A DNA stretch of 64,000 nt, taken from the NCBI GenBank assembly GCA_029216955.1, contig JANAVB010005597.1:44451466-44515465 (forward strand). The letters are read 5' to 3'. The DNA is from Iris pallida (lineage: Eukaryota > Streptophyta > Magnoliopsida > Asparagales > Iridaceae). Numbering within the stretch: position 1 is the first letter of the stretch; the number at the start of each line of letters is the position of its first letter. Position numbers and translations under genes: made by a program. The notes beneath the pieces are model-generated. The model made no database searches and was not told the origin of the DNA. It worked only from the letters and a program-made list of their open reading frames with translations. This document shows, piece after piece, positions 32,537 to 44,301 of this stretch.

Positions 32537-33003
32537 GGGCTCGTTTGGATCGAGTTTTTGTATTTCTAGGAATATGTTTTCAATTCCTTTCCCATGGGAA
32601 AGGAATTCAACATTTCCACACCCATGTTTGGTTATGTTGAGAATAGGTAGTTCAAAATTTTAAAAAATTCATCTCTTACAAAGGGATAGAAATATTAATT
32701 TATTTAGTTTTTCTTTAATACCCTTTCATTAATTGTATGATGATTTACATGTTTGGGATAGAAGTTGAAAATTTGAAAATAAAAAGAGGGTATAACCGTC
32801 CAAACAAAATAGTCAAGCATCATTCCTAGGAAAGCAAATCTATTTCCGGGGGGGCTGGGAATAGCTTTCCCAAGTCAATGGAAATAGCTTTTCCCCCTAA
32901 GCCCCTCTTATTCCCTCCTCATTCTCAATCCTAAACATACCAACCATGGGTAAGAAATTCAAAATCCATTCCCAAGCCACAAAAACTTGAACCAAACGCC
33001 CCC
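32537..33003. mobile_element. Tourist-like MITE (PIF/Harbinger), TSD tta
   Basis: The 467-bp element has imperfect terminal inverted repeats. The left end reads gggctcgtttggatcgag; the right end, reversed, reads gggggcgtttggttcaag. It is flanked by tta at 32534-32536 and 33004-33006. The length, termini and three-base duplication are typical of Tourist MITEs. It has no coding capacity. Confidence 0.85.
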
Positions 33004-33130
33004 TTAAGGTGGTTACCTTGCGTTGTATCTAACTAGCAACAAGTCACAACCCCTGGTGATTTACGAAATGATACCTAGGAGTTACGAATGTGAACCCTCA
33101 TAATTCCTCGCAATTAGCTGCGATCCATAA

Positions 33131-34420
33131 TGGAAAAATAATATAGATAAAAAGAAAATAGTTCCCCCCCCCCCCCCCCCCCCCCCAAGAAAGATTTTGT
33201 TGTGAGGTTCAGAAGTATACTTTCTCAAGGTACAACAAAGTCTTGAGCAAAAAATTCAGATAACAAATCTGAATCCTTTTTTTTCTAGAAACTCTTGAGT
33301 AGTAGATTATGTTTGTGTTGATATTTTGGTTAATTTTTGAGGCTTGGGTATACTCACGTATTTATAGAAACTCTCACGCCTCTTCAAACAGTCAGAATGA
33401 ATATCTGATCAGAGTGAATGAATCTTGACAGAACAATTGCAACATGAACAGCCACAACCCAAAAATACAACGAATCTGAATGTTCGTTCAAATCCAATAA
33501 ACCTGAAGATAAGTTAAAAAATAATGTTGAGATAAATTCTATATACCATAATATACTGCCCTAGAATGAATCTTAAACGAACAACTACAACCTAAATAGT
33601 CATAACCCAAAAACACAATAAATCGAAATGTTCATTCAATCCAATGAACCTAAAGTTCATTAAAAATAATAGGCGGCTAAATTACAACTTGATACCCTCA
33701 ACTATCACGATTTTTCAACTTGATACCCTCAACTTTTATAGGTACTAACTTGATATCCTGAAAAAAATTTGGACCGAATTGCCCCTTATCTTCTACCCCC
33801 ATGCCTCCACCCCCTCTCTCTCCGACTGTGGGTGGCAGTTGATGGTGGGCGTGAGCATGAGGTGGGCGCGAGGATGCTGGGGGGCGCGGCCAGCGGGCAC
33901 AATTGGCAGCGCAAGAGCGGGTGCGGGGCAGAGCGCGGCGGCACGCAGGGCAATGCGTGGGGGCGCGCTGGGGAGGGCGCAACAGCGCTCGGGACAGCAC
34001 GCGGGGGTGCACACGAGCGGGAGCGCGGGCTCGGGGCCCAGTAGGGTGGGTCGTCGGGCCAGGGACGAGTAGGGGGTGGTCGCTGGAGGGGGGGGGGGGG
34101 GAGTAGCAGCGAGGGGGGATGGTAGTTTAGGAATAAATTTTTTTTAAGAATCAAGTTAGAAATATAAGTTGAAATATGGTATTAAGTTGGTACCTATAAA
34201 AGTTGAGGGTATCAAATTGAAAAACAGTGATAGTTGAGGGTATCAAGTTGCAATTTAGCCAAAATAATAATGTTGACATGAATTCTATATATCGCGCGGG
34301 TGTGTGCGAAGATAAGTGCGTGGTAAATAGACTAGTAGTATGAGCCAACAAAGCGCTACATTGCACCAAGTGCACTCACGTACAGTGCAAGGATGTACAA
34401 TCAAACCCAAATCCTCAACA
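33131..34420 (-). repeat. Copia D 3' LTR with a nested Mutator-like element
   Basis: The LTR spans 1290 bp in total, about 692 bp without the 589-bp insert and its duplicated target. It is homologous to 36264-36947, with shared words such as gagtagtagattatgtttgtg and gaaactctca-gcctcttcaaac. A cytosine run of about 24 bases at 33163-33186 interrupts the region matching 36300-36350. Confidence 0.85.
33672..34260. mobile_element. Mutator-like element with GC-rich cargo, 9-bp TSD
   Basis: Terminal inverted repeats of about 100 bp bracket a GC-rich core. The left reads ggctaaattacaacttgat and the right, reversed, ggctaaattgcaacttgat. Each arm contains caacttgataccctcaact twice. Nine bases, aaataata preceded by one further a, are repeated at 33663-33671 and 34261-34269, the duplication size of Mutator elements, although the A/T-only sequence weakens the evidence. 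The core (about 33780-34120) is far richer in G+C than its surroundings and has no transposase. It looks like a captured fragment, as in Pack-MULEs. Its ORFs on both strands are not convincing. Confidence 0.75.
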
Positions 34421-35034
34421 ATCTCCCACTTTGTTTGTACAATCAAACTTCCTTTTTCAATCCCCCACTTCGAATGTATAATTACACAATTTATCAAGCA
34501 AAAGATAAAATAATATTATAATGAATATAAGAAGGAGTTGATAACTTAAAACCTTCCATTAGTACAAATATATCAAATTTTTATTAAAGTTATTGGTAGC
34601 CTTAGCATTTAACCAATTATTTTTTACAATAAAATCAGAGACATCGTACACATTACAACATCTTAATTTCAACAGTTTCAAACACCGCTTTAGCAATTTT
34701 ATGGACGTGTTAATCTTCGGTTTCGTGAATGATCCAAAGAGTAAACCTTTGAACTATCATGAGAAGCTGTACCACTCCTACATTCACATAGGGGGAATTA
34801 GTTTATATATGCATACTACTTAAGTATTTGTTTAACTTCATTAAGAGCAAATTTCACTCTCGTCACTGTAGTGGTCACACTGATAATGTCACAATCAAAT
34901 GGAGCGATATTTGAGTGCATCTCAATCACTTCAAACAACTTATTTTTACCCATTAAATCTTTTACTAATTTGTTTATTAGTTTAAGGTTGCGTTCCCATT
35001 GTTGGTGATTTTGTTAAGAGGTTTTAACCCCATT

Positions 35035-36235
35035 TCTTTTGATGTTCCTTTTACAACTTTTCTAATAGGCCTCAAGTAAAAGGAGCTACCAAATTATTAC
35101 TAGTCTTGACATACAATATGGTGAACACTCCATCCAATATTAATTGTCTCACAAACTCATGTCTTAGACTTATATATCTAGACTTAGTCATTATAAGTAC
35201 TATATATTATATGCTTTTGATAGAGTAGCTTGACGATCACAATGGATGAAAATATGAGGCTTTGGTTTATGCCACAATTTGATATCTAATAATAAATTTC
35301 TAATCCACTCATCCTCCTTATCCATAGCCGCCAAGGCCATAAATTTCGACTACATAATCGAATGAGATATACAAGTTTGTTTCTTTGATGCCCATGAAAT
35401 GACACTCCCACCAAGGAGGAACATCTGACCAAACATGGACATGTTATCTCCTCTCCCTGTGATCTAACTATCATCCGTATATCCTTCAAGTGTTGCTCGA
35501 GAATTATTATAAAATAGGTCAAGTCCAATGGTTTTCTTAAGACAACTGAACACTCTACTTATGGCATTCCAATGATCCCCACTTGGATTGCTAGCAAATC
35601 TACTTAGTTTGCACATAGCAAAAACAATATCCGGTCTAGTATAATGCATAAGATACATTAGACTACCAATTGCACTAGCATATTCAAGTTGAACAATTGT
35701 CCTACCTAAATTCTTTGTCAATTTAATACTTGAATCAAAAGGAGTGTTAAATCCTTTAAAGCTAAGATGCTTAAATTTGGACAACATTTTTCTAATGTAA
35801 TGTGTTTGGCTTAAAGCATATCCTCGATCATGCTTTCTAAATATAATACCTAAGATAGTATCAACTTTACCAAGTCCTTCACCTTAAAGACCGAAGCTAA
35901 GTACTTCTTAGTTTCTAACATATCAAGCATATTTGTTCAAATAATAAGATATTATCAACATACAAGCATACAGTTATATCATATTTTTCTATAAATTTTG
36001 AAAAAATATAGCTATCGGCACTATTATAAATAAACCCAAATAATAAATGGATGAGTCAAACTTTTCATGCCACTGTTCTGGTGCTTGTTTCAAGCCCTAC
36101 AGAGATTAATTGAATTTATAAACCTTATTTTCGTTGCTGAAAAGAACAAATCCTTCCAATTGCCTTCAAATTGATCAAGTTTGATCAGATCCTAGTTCAT
36201 TACTTTGATTGAAGTCATGTTCATCTCAGTCTCCA
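35035..36235 (-). pseudogene. Copia D gag start fused to RT and RNase H remnants
   Basis: On the minus strand, gag begins near 36230 (METEMNMTSIK). It reaches a WKDLF motif near 36150 and then jumps within about 40 bp to the RT motif GLKQAPEQWHEKF near 36090. The catalytic box is degenerate (LYVDNI, with Asn at the second Asp). A readable stretch follows at 35464-35787 (SAIGSLMYLM, TRPDIVFAM). RNase H remnants run to about 35035. Many stops interrupt it. The short gag-to-RT join is an internal deletion. Confidence 0.78.
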
Positions 36236-36263
36236 TTGTAGCAGAGGAATAACTTTGTAAAAT

Positions 36264-36947
36264 TGATAGTAATAATAATAGAGATAAAACGAAAATGACT
36301 TTGAGGCGTATTTGTATATAAACATTTTCTTTATAAAGTTATTCGCCCCTACTCAAAAGAGTTTGTTGTCGAATTCAGGCGTATACTACCCCAGGATACA
36401 ACAAAGCCATGAACAAAGACGCAGACAGCAAATTTGAATATTTTCTTCTAGAAAATGTTGAGTAGTAGATTATGTTTGTGTTGATGTTTTGGTTGATTTT
36501 TGAGATTTGGGTACACTCAAGTATTTATAGAAACTCTCATGCCTCTTCAAACAATCATAACAAATCTGAGAGTGAATGAATCTTGAACAAATAGTTGCAA
36601 CTTAAACAGTCACGACCCTGAAACACAATAAATCTGAACTTGAAGGTTCGTCAAAAAAATTGCTGAGATGAATTCTATATTCCGCAATATATCACATGGG
36701 TACGTGCGAAGGTAAGGGTATGATAAGTGCACCGGTGATATACGCCAACAAAGCGTCACATTGCGCCATGCACGATCACGTGTATGTGAATGCACACCTA
36801 TAAGCAGCCCTACACATAACAACACTTTATTTAAACTATCTAAGTGAGCTTTCACTTATATCGTCTCTAACTTTGTATTTTCTAATCCATGTGGGACAAA
36901 AGAAATAAAAGAGTTTGTTTTGTACAATGAAACTCAAATCCTCAACA
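36264..36947 (-). repeat. Copia D 5' LTR
   Basis: The 684 bp run, in plus-strand order, from tgatagtaataa to aatcctcaaca, followed by the duplication cataa. It matches the 3' LTR once the Mutator insert is removed. I found no clear primer site beside it. Confidence 0.8.
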
Positions 36948-36952
36948 CATAA

Positions 36953-38737
36953 TGCAATAAATAACTCCTGAATCGATCAATTATAAGTAATGAGTTTGGT
37001 GCATAGGACGAAATCCTAAAGCTAAAGCCCCAACTGGAGCGCAAGCATACTGGGATTTAAATAAATGGTGGTAAAAATATACCTCGAACTGCCTGATTTG
37101 AACTATGTAGCTCTCACATACCACCCTACGTTACTTACCACTAAACAACACATCATATGTGAAATATGTAATTATAGAATAAACTCATAATTAAGTCCAC
37201 ATTTGGTTTGTGGAACCAAGGCCTTGGGGAAAAAGGATTTCCTTTCTGTGTTTAGATGCCAAAGGAAATGATCAGAAAAGAAAATTGATTTACAAGGGAA
37301 AAGAAAACAGGAGAAAAATGGTTCTCCCACTCAACCCGTGGATTCACTTTTCCACCTCCAATTATTCACTTTCTCTTCTAATTTATCGGACCTTTCCAAA
37401 GACCGTAAAGAAAAGTTAATGGGAATTGCAATTTTTCAAAGGAAGAGAAAATCACAAATAATTGATTTCCTTTCCTTTCCGCGAACCATACGAGGCCGAA
37501 ATACACAGTTTGTCCATGTGTGATACCAGAGTGGGTCCCAGTTGTGTCTAGTTTTAGGATCAAATTCCTATAATCCTCACATATTTGAATGTCAATTGAT
37601 CCCTCCCTACAGTGGATGTATTCTTGCATTAGAATGGATTTTGCTGCAAATATATAAGCAAGATACATAATAGAATGGAACTTGAAGTCAATCTCATGGT
37701 TACAACATGATCTATTTACATGATCATCTCAATTGTATCTTTGCAGGTTGCATGTTGAAGTCCATGTGCAAACTTGGTTTCCATATGTATGCTTTTAGGA
37801 CACGGTCACACGAGTGGGCCCAGACGACTTGTATATCTTTGCCAACATGAGGCTACCTACATCTTCACTGTGATGCACCGCCATGACACGGACACGAGTC
37901 ATACAACTTTATATGGTGCCCCCTACATGGATCAATAATTCTTTTGTTGTGTTACACTACCATTGCTTCTTGTCAAGATCTACACATGGATTGTTATGGC
38001 ATGACATCATATTCTCAAGAACTCATTAAGACATAAAACCAATATTTAGCATGAATTGCTCATATCCTTGAGCAAATACTAAACTACCAAGGGAAAGAAT
38101 TCATACCTTGATTGGCTTAAAGACTAATCCCCTGTGACAATGTAAAGTACATCTTTGTTATAACTCTTTTTTGCACCAAAAGTGAGATACATAGTAATTT
38201 TTCTTGAACCAGTAGAAAAAACATTTTATGATAAATTACATAGACAAGTACTTCAGAGTTGCTTCAAGTCCATTTTTTGTGTGACGTCGACCAACTAATT
38301 CTTGAGGCCCTTGGTGAATTCCACCGGCTACGTACATCTATGTTGCACGGATACGATACGACATGGTAAGGAACAACCACGCACTTTGGAGTGTCTGATA
38401 CGTGTCTGGCACGATACTACCACATTTCTTGGAGTGTGTACATTCGAGATATACATCAATAATTTAACATTTAACTTATCAAAAGATTGAACATTTAACA
38501 TGTTTCCATATATGCTTTTCCACAATCACATACATTTACGTAGATTAACAGAACAAAATAAAATGATTAAGTTTTCTAAATATTAATTACAATTATTATT
38601 TTATATAGAAACTACTTCATTCTTATCTATTTTGGTGGGCCGGGTCGAGCCAATATACGTGGCTCGGCATGACCCAATATATGGGGCTGGGCCGGGCCCA
38701 CGATCAATCGGGCCAGGCCGACACATGTGCCAATTTT
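36953..38737. other. no gene recognised; decayed repeats
   Basis: I see no coding sequence here and none of the missing KNOX exons. A possible decayed MITE lies at about 37200-37503: its left tttggtttgtggaacca and reversed right end ggcctcgtatggttcgcgg recall the MITE at 32537. Near 38340-38410 is a gtgtctgatacgtgtctggcacg repeat, also found near 47590. A gggccggg-rich block fills 38635-38720. Confidence 0.4.
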
Positions 38738-39570
38738 CACTACAAGAAAAATGACATTTGTTGATTGATTTTTTTATTGACGGTCAGTAATCCCCGTAAA
38801 CTATTCTATTTTACTTGACGAATTAGGCCTTGTGTCAACTAAACCCCTATTTTGTGTTAACTATACAATATTGTACCACTTTGGTTGACGGATTTGGGGA
38901 AACCGTTACGTAATCCACCACGTTTAGTTGATGGCTAGTTTAAAACCGTTAACTAAGGTGGGGGAGGGGGGGGGGGGGGAGGGAATTCTCGCGACTATTT
39001 CATATGCCATTATCGTAATTTTTTGAAATATTTAGCTTAGTGACGGTTTTCATGTTTAATCCCCGCTGCTCAAAGCCCGATCTCTTTCTAAAACATTAGA
39101 AGTCCCTCTCCCTTCACTCCCTAATACTCTCGAGAATCCCTCTTCTCCTCCGTTCCTCTCAGAAAAACCCTATTTCCTCTCAGAACTAAAGAAAAACCCT
39201 CCCTCTCTCTCTCCCTCCGCTTAGAAATCCATCTCTCCGGTCCCCGATCAGAAGAAAAAGTGGCACGAAGCTGATTTGGACGAGGAGGAGGAGGGTCTCG
39301 ACGAGGACGACGTCGACCTAGGTCCGATTTCTCTTTCCTTTTTTTTCTTACTCTAGGATATTTTTTTGTGAGTGAACTTGGGTTTGATTCTCGCTCTACG
39401 TGTGGTTTAAATATTTCGCTTTGCTTTAAAATTTAGGGTTTGGGCTTGTTTAAAATTTTTAATTTGGGTTTGCTTCTTTTTTTTCATCTTTAGATTGCAG
39501 AAGGGACGAGAGTAGGAGTAGGATAAGTAGTTGAGGGAATCTCTGTATGAGGACGAGTTGGGGCTCCTTC
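38738..39570. mobile_element. CACTA-type transposon terminus and adjoining sequence
   Basis: The word cactacaagaaaaatgac at 38738 is the classic terminal repeat of plant CACTA (En/Spm) elements, preceded by ttt. Short gttaac/ttgac words follow, as in subterminal repeats. No matching ttttcttgtagtg end was found in the window. Between 39100 and 39330 are pyrimidine-rich leader-like sequence and an open acidic stretch (about 39250-39325) that could be an exon. Copia B then interrupts at 39571. The element's extent is unknown. Confidence 0.5.
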
Positions 39571-40235
39571 TGTTGGATGGTCCCTTCTTAATTGGAGAGA
39601 GGATTTGGAGTTCCCAAGGTTCATTCACCTTGGAGAAAGTCTAAAGATTTTTGGAGTTCCCAAGGTTCATTCACCTTGGAGAGAGTCTAAAGACTTGTGG
39701 AGTTCCCAAGGTTCATTCATCTTGCATGAATGAATCTTGGAGGAGAATGTTCATTCCCTTATGGCTATATACGGAGATGGTTTGGGAGATGTTTGGGTTA
39801 ATCCTCCCTTGTAATCTTGGTGCTAGAAGTGTTGGTGCTCCTTGCTTACGGTGTTCTTCCGGGCGGTACTTCTACCTCGGGTGCTTCTTCACCAAAGTGT
39901 CTTCCATACTTGTGTATGAGAGAGATCCTCTTGAGTGTATCCAAGAGAGAGTTTGTAACTCTGTAATCCCACTATTCTTAGTGGAAGAAGAAAGAAAAGA
40001 ACTATTGTTGTCCGAGGACGTAGGCACATAGCCGAACCTCGTTAATTTTCTTGTCTTTTGTATGTTTGTTTTTCTTTTCTTTTCTCTAGCCTCCGTGTTA
40101 AGCGGATAAGCTAAACTTCAACTCATTGTAGCTCCCACGTTAAGCGGGTAAGCTAAACTTCAACTCATTGTAGCTCCCACTTTATGTGGGTAAGCTATCT
40201 CCATCCCAATTAGCGGTATCAGTGCATACCCAACA
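39571..40235 (+). repeat. Copia B 5' LTR
   Basis: The LTR runs from tgttggatgg to catacccaaca. Near its start a 41-bp unit around gttcccaaggttcattcacc is repeated three times. Near its end, aagctaaacttcaactcatt-gtagctcc is tandemly repeated. The TATA region reads ctatatacgg, changed from ctatataagg in the 3' LTR. The primer site attggtatcagagcc follows directly. Confidence 0.95.
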
Positions 40236-40252
40236 ATTGGTATCAGAGCCAC
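40236..40252 (+). other. Copia B primer binding site
   Basis: The word ttggtatcagagcc starts one base after the LTR. It is complementary to the initiator tRNA-Met 3' end. Confidence 0.93.
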
Positions 40253-40270
40253 ACAAGCTTATTGATCGTG

Positions 40271-43200
40271 ATGGCGGAATCATTGTCTTCTACCTCCTCA
40301 ACCATGATCAAGCTCACGTCTTCAAACTATTCCATATGGAGGCCACGGATGGAAGATATCCTCTATTGTAAGGATTTGTACGAAGTGTTACTCTGCAATG
40401 GACATAAGCCAAAAGACAAATCTGAAAAAGATTGAACCATTCTAAATCGAAAAGCTATTGGAAAGATCCGTCCTTGGATCGACCAAAGCGTTTTTCACCA
40501 TGTTTCCAAAGAAACCGATGCTCATCAAATGTTGATGAAGTTAGCATCGATGTACGAGCGAGAGACTCCTCAAAACAAAGCGTCACTCATTCGACGTTTG
40601 GTGAACCTGAAATACAAAGACGGACGAAGTGTTTCTGAACACTTGAGTGATTTCCAAGAGTTGGTAAATCAACTTTCAACCATGAAGCTGGTGCTGGAAG
40701 ATGAGCTATTGGCACTTTTGCTACTCAGCTCGTTGCCGGATAGTTGGAACACACTTGTGGTTTCCTTAAGCAACTCCGCTCCTCAAGGCGTCATCACTTT
40801 AACCTTAGTGAAGGATAGTTTATTGAATGAAGAAGCGAGGCGGAAAGAACAAGGCATAACAACCGAGTCAGATGCTCTTGTTTCTGAGAATCGTGGAAGA
40901 ACTCATCAAAAAAAATTCCACAACCGTGACCGCTCCAAAAGCAGGCCAAAAGATCATTCCAGAGGCGCTTTCAAACCAAGAAAGGAGATAGAATGCTTTC
41001 ATTGTGGCCTTAAGGGTCATATGAAAAGAGAATGCAGAAAACTCAAAAAGGAAACGAGAAATGAATTAAATGAGAAGAATAAAGCCAAAGACACAACTGC
41101 CACTGCTTCAAAAGGCGATGAGATAATCATCATTTGTGATGATGGTCTGGTTAATCTAACCTCTCAAGATTCATGCTGGATTGTAGACTCTGGTGCATCA
41201 TTCCATGTTACTTCTAGAAAGGAATTCTTCACAACCTACACAAGCGGAGATTTCGAAAATGTGAGGATGGAAAATGAAAAAGTTTCCAAGATTGTAGGAA
41301 AAGGAGAAATAGCTCTTGAGACCAACACTGGCTGTCCCTTGATTCTCAAGAATGTGAGACATGTTTCAGACATGCGTCTCAACTTGATATCCACTGGCAT
41401 AATGGATGATGAAGGCTACACCAATGTGTTTGGTGGAGGCAAATGGAAACTCAGCAAAAACTCCCTAGTGCTTGCTAGAGGGAAGAAGGAGAACACACTC
41501 TATACGACATATGCTAAGATCAACAATCAGCATGTTAATGCAGCAATCGACCAATCAGGATCAACGATTGGGTTATGGCACAAGCGACTGGGTCATATGA
41601 GTGAGAAGGGATTGCAAATTCTAGCCAAAAGAGAGGTATTGACCGGGCTGAAATTGAAAGGTACACCTCTTGAACCTTGCACTGATTGTTTGGCTGAAAA
41701 ACAACATAGAGTTTCATTTCATTATAAGACTGTAACTAGAAAACCCAATGTACTGGATGTTGTTTACTCTGATGTTTGTGGGCCTATAACTACTAACACT
41801 TTTGGTGGTGCAAGATACTTTGTCACCTTCATTGATGATCATTCCAGGAAGGTATGGGCATATGCAATCAAATCCAAAGATCAAGTCTTTGATGTGTTCA
41901 AGCAGTTTCATGCCAGCGTTGAACGTGAGACTAGTACGATTCTGAAGTGCATCCGTACTGACAATGGTGGAGAGTACATAAGAGACTTCAGAATCTATTG
42001 CAAGAATAATGGGATTAGACATGAAAGATCGGTTCCAAAGACCCCTCAGCACAACGGGTTGGCGGAGAGGATGAACAGAACGATCGTTGAGCGGATCAGA
42101 ACCATGTTATCTCACTCCAAGCTGCCAAAGGGTTTCTGGGGTGAAGCATTAATGACAGCAGTTCACTTAATCAACTTGTCTCCATCAGCTCCACTCAATG
42201 GTGATGTACCGAACAAGTTCTGGACAGGAAAAAATGTGTCCTACCAATACTTGAAGGCGTTTGGGTGTAGAGCATTTGTGCACATTCCTAAAGACGAGAG
42301 GTCCAAGCTTGATGTCAAATCAAAAGAATGCATTTTTCTTGGCTATGGAGATGAAGAGTTCGGCTACAGACTCTGGGATCCTGTCAATAAGAAGATTGTC
42401 AGAAGCAGAGATGTGGTCTTCTTTGAAGATCAAACTATTGAAGATTTTCAGAAGAGAGAAAAGGTTGATAGCTCCAGGGAATTTCCTGTCAACCTAGATC
42501 CAGTTTCTCAGCCCCGAGAACAAAGGGGAGATCCAGTCGAGAACAATGAAGCTGAAATCCATGATCATGTCGAGAACAATCATGATGATGACATCGTACA
42601 TGAAAATGTTCAAGAAGAGCAAGCTCCTGAAGGACCTCAACTGAGAAGATCAAACAGACAATCGAAGCCTAACAGCCTCTACAGTCCACAACACTATGTA
42701 TTACAAACAGATGCAGGAGAACCTGAAAACTATCAAGAAGCCGTGACACACGAGAAAAAGGGGGAGTGGCTGGAAGCCATGCAAGATGAGATGAAGTCCT
42801 TGCATGAGAATCACACTTATGATTTGGTAAAATTACCAAAAGGAAGAAGGGCACTCAAGAACAAATGGGTGTATAAGCTGAAGACAGAAGAAAACAAATC
42901 ACAACCAAGATACAAGGCGAGGCTAGTTGTGAAAGGTTTTAGTCAGAAGCAAGGAATTGACTATGAAGAGATTTTCTCACCAGTGGTGAAGATGACATCT
43001 ATCAGAGTAGTGCTCAGCTTGGCTGCAAGTCTAAATCTAGAAGTGGAACAAATAGATGTAAAGACTGCATTCCTTCACGGAGAGATTGAAGAAAAAATCT
43101 ACATGGAGCAGCCAGAGGGTTTCAAAGTCAAAGAAAAAGAAGATCTAGTCTGTCGACTAAAGAAGAGCCTGTATGGACTAAAACAGGCACCACGCCAATG

Positions 43201-44284
43201 GTATAAGAAGTTTGATCTCTTCATGACCAAGCAAGGATACCTGAGGACCACTTCTGATCATTGTGTGTTTGTCAAAAAGTACTCTGATGGTGAACTGATT
43301 ATACTCCTTCTATATGTTGATGATATGTTGATCGTAGGTCGTGACAATGACAAGATCAGCAAGTTAAAGAAAGAGCTCAGCAAGTCCTTTGCGATGAAGG
43401 ACTTAGGTCCAGCAAAGCAAATTCTCGGTATGCATATCTCCCGTGATCGAAAGAATGGAAAGCTGTGGTTATCACAAGAGCGCTATATCGAGAAGATATT
43501 GAAGAAGTTCAACATGGACAAGGCAAAGCCTGTAGCAACTCCACTTGCTAATCAATTTTTGCTCAACTCAAGACAGTGTCCTACAAGCAACAAAGAAAAA
43601 GAAGAGATGGCATCAGTGCCATATGCCTCAGCAGTTGGCAGTCTTATGTATATGATGGTGTGCACCAGACCTGACATAGCACATGCAATTGGTGTCGTCA
43701 GCAGATTCTTATCCAATCCGGAAAAAGAGCATTGGAAAGCGGTAAAGTGGATTTTGAGATACCTCAGAGGTACTTCCAAAATGAGATTGTGCTTTGGAAA
43801 TGACAAGCCTGTGTTGATTGGGTACACAGATGCAGATATGGCTGGAGATTTTGACTCCAGAAAATCTACTTCAGGATATTTGGTTACTCTTTCAGGGGGG
43901 GCTGTGTCTTGGCAGTCAAAGTTACAGAAGTGTCTTGCTCTGTCGACTACGGAAGCAGAATATATCGCAGCGACAGAAGCATGCAAAGAACTACTATGGA
44001 TGAAAAGATTCCTACAAGAGTTGGGTCAAGAACAACGAGAATATGTTCTTTATTGTGATAGCCAGAGTGCTATCTATTTGAGCAAGAATTCGAGTTTTCA
44101 CTCAAGGACAAAGCATATTGACGTGAGATATCATTGGATTCGTAACGTGGTGGAATCCAAGCAACTTCAGATTGAGAAGATCGATACCAATGACAATGGC
44201 TCAGACATGATGACTAAATCTTTACCTAAAGACAAGCACATTTTTTGCAGAAGTGCAGCTGGTATGACGGAGCCTTCCACTTAA
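40271..44284 (+). pseudogene. gag-pol: Copia B gag-pol polyprotein, one in-frame stop
   Basis: The frame runs from the ATG at 40271 to TAA 44282-44284, 1337 codons, about normal for TNT1-like copia. A TGA at 40433-40435 (codon 55) is the only break; an inner ATG at 40529 restores a 1251-codon ORF. In order: gag, with SNYSIWRPRM near residue 19; CCHC knuckle CFHCGLKGHMKREC (about 240); protease VDSGASFHVT (about 303); pre-integrase WHKRLGHMSE (about 434); integrase SDVCGP, RTDNGGEY, PQHNGLAERMNR (about 500-600); RT IDVKTAFLHG and catalytic YVDDMLIVG (about 1015); RNase H STTEAEYIAATEA (about 1222). All catalytic motifs look intact. Downstream are the purine tract aaagggggaaat and the 3' LTR. 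Confidence 0.95.
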
Positions 44285-44301
44285 GTCGGAAAGGGGGAAA
44301 T

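Larger units (their letters stand above)
33131..36947 (-). mobile_element. Copia D, internally deleted, TSD cataa
   Basis: This is a minus-strand copia with its 5' LTR at 36264-36947 and 3' LTR at 33131-34420, the latter carrying a Mutator-like insertion. The sequence cataa flanks it at 33126-33130 and 36948-36952. The interior is only 1.84 kb: the start of gag joins directly to reverse transcriptase, so most of gag, protease and integrase are gone. A purine tract (caaagtgggagat) precedes the 3' LTR. It lies upstream of the KNOX exons and may sit in that gene's intron. Confidence 0.85.

Noticed and set aside
33163..33186. run of about 24 cytosines
   Set aside because: It is a homopolymer inside a Copia D LTR, likely replication slippage with possible sequencing length error. 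No function is implied.
33769..34154. several overlapping ORFs on both strands in GC-rich DNA
   Set aside because: High GC removes stop codons. The translations are low-complexity Ala/Arg/Gly with no recognisable domain.
39651..40031. 126-codon ORF, nearly identical to one at 44382-44762
   Set aside because: Both lie inside the paired LTRs of Copia B. Conservation reflects LTR duplication, not coding.
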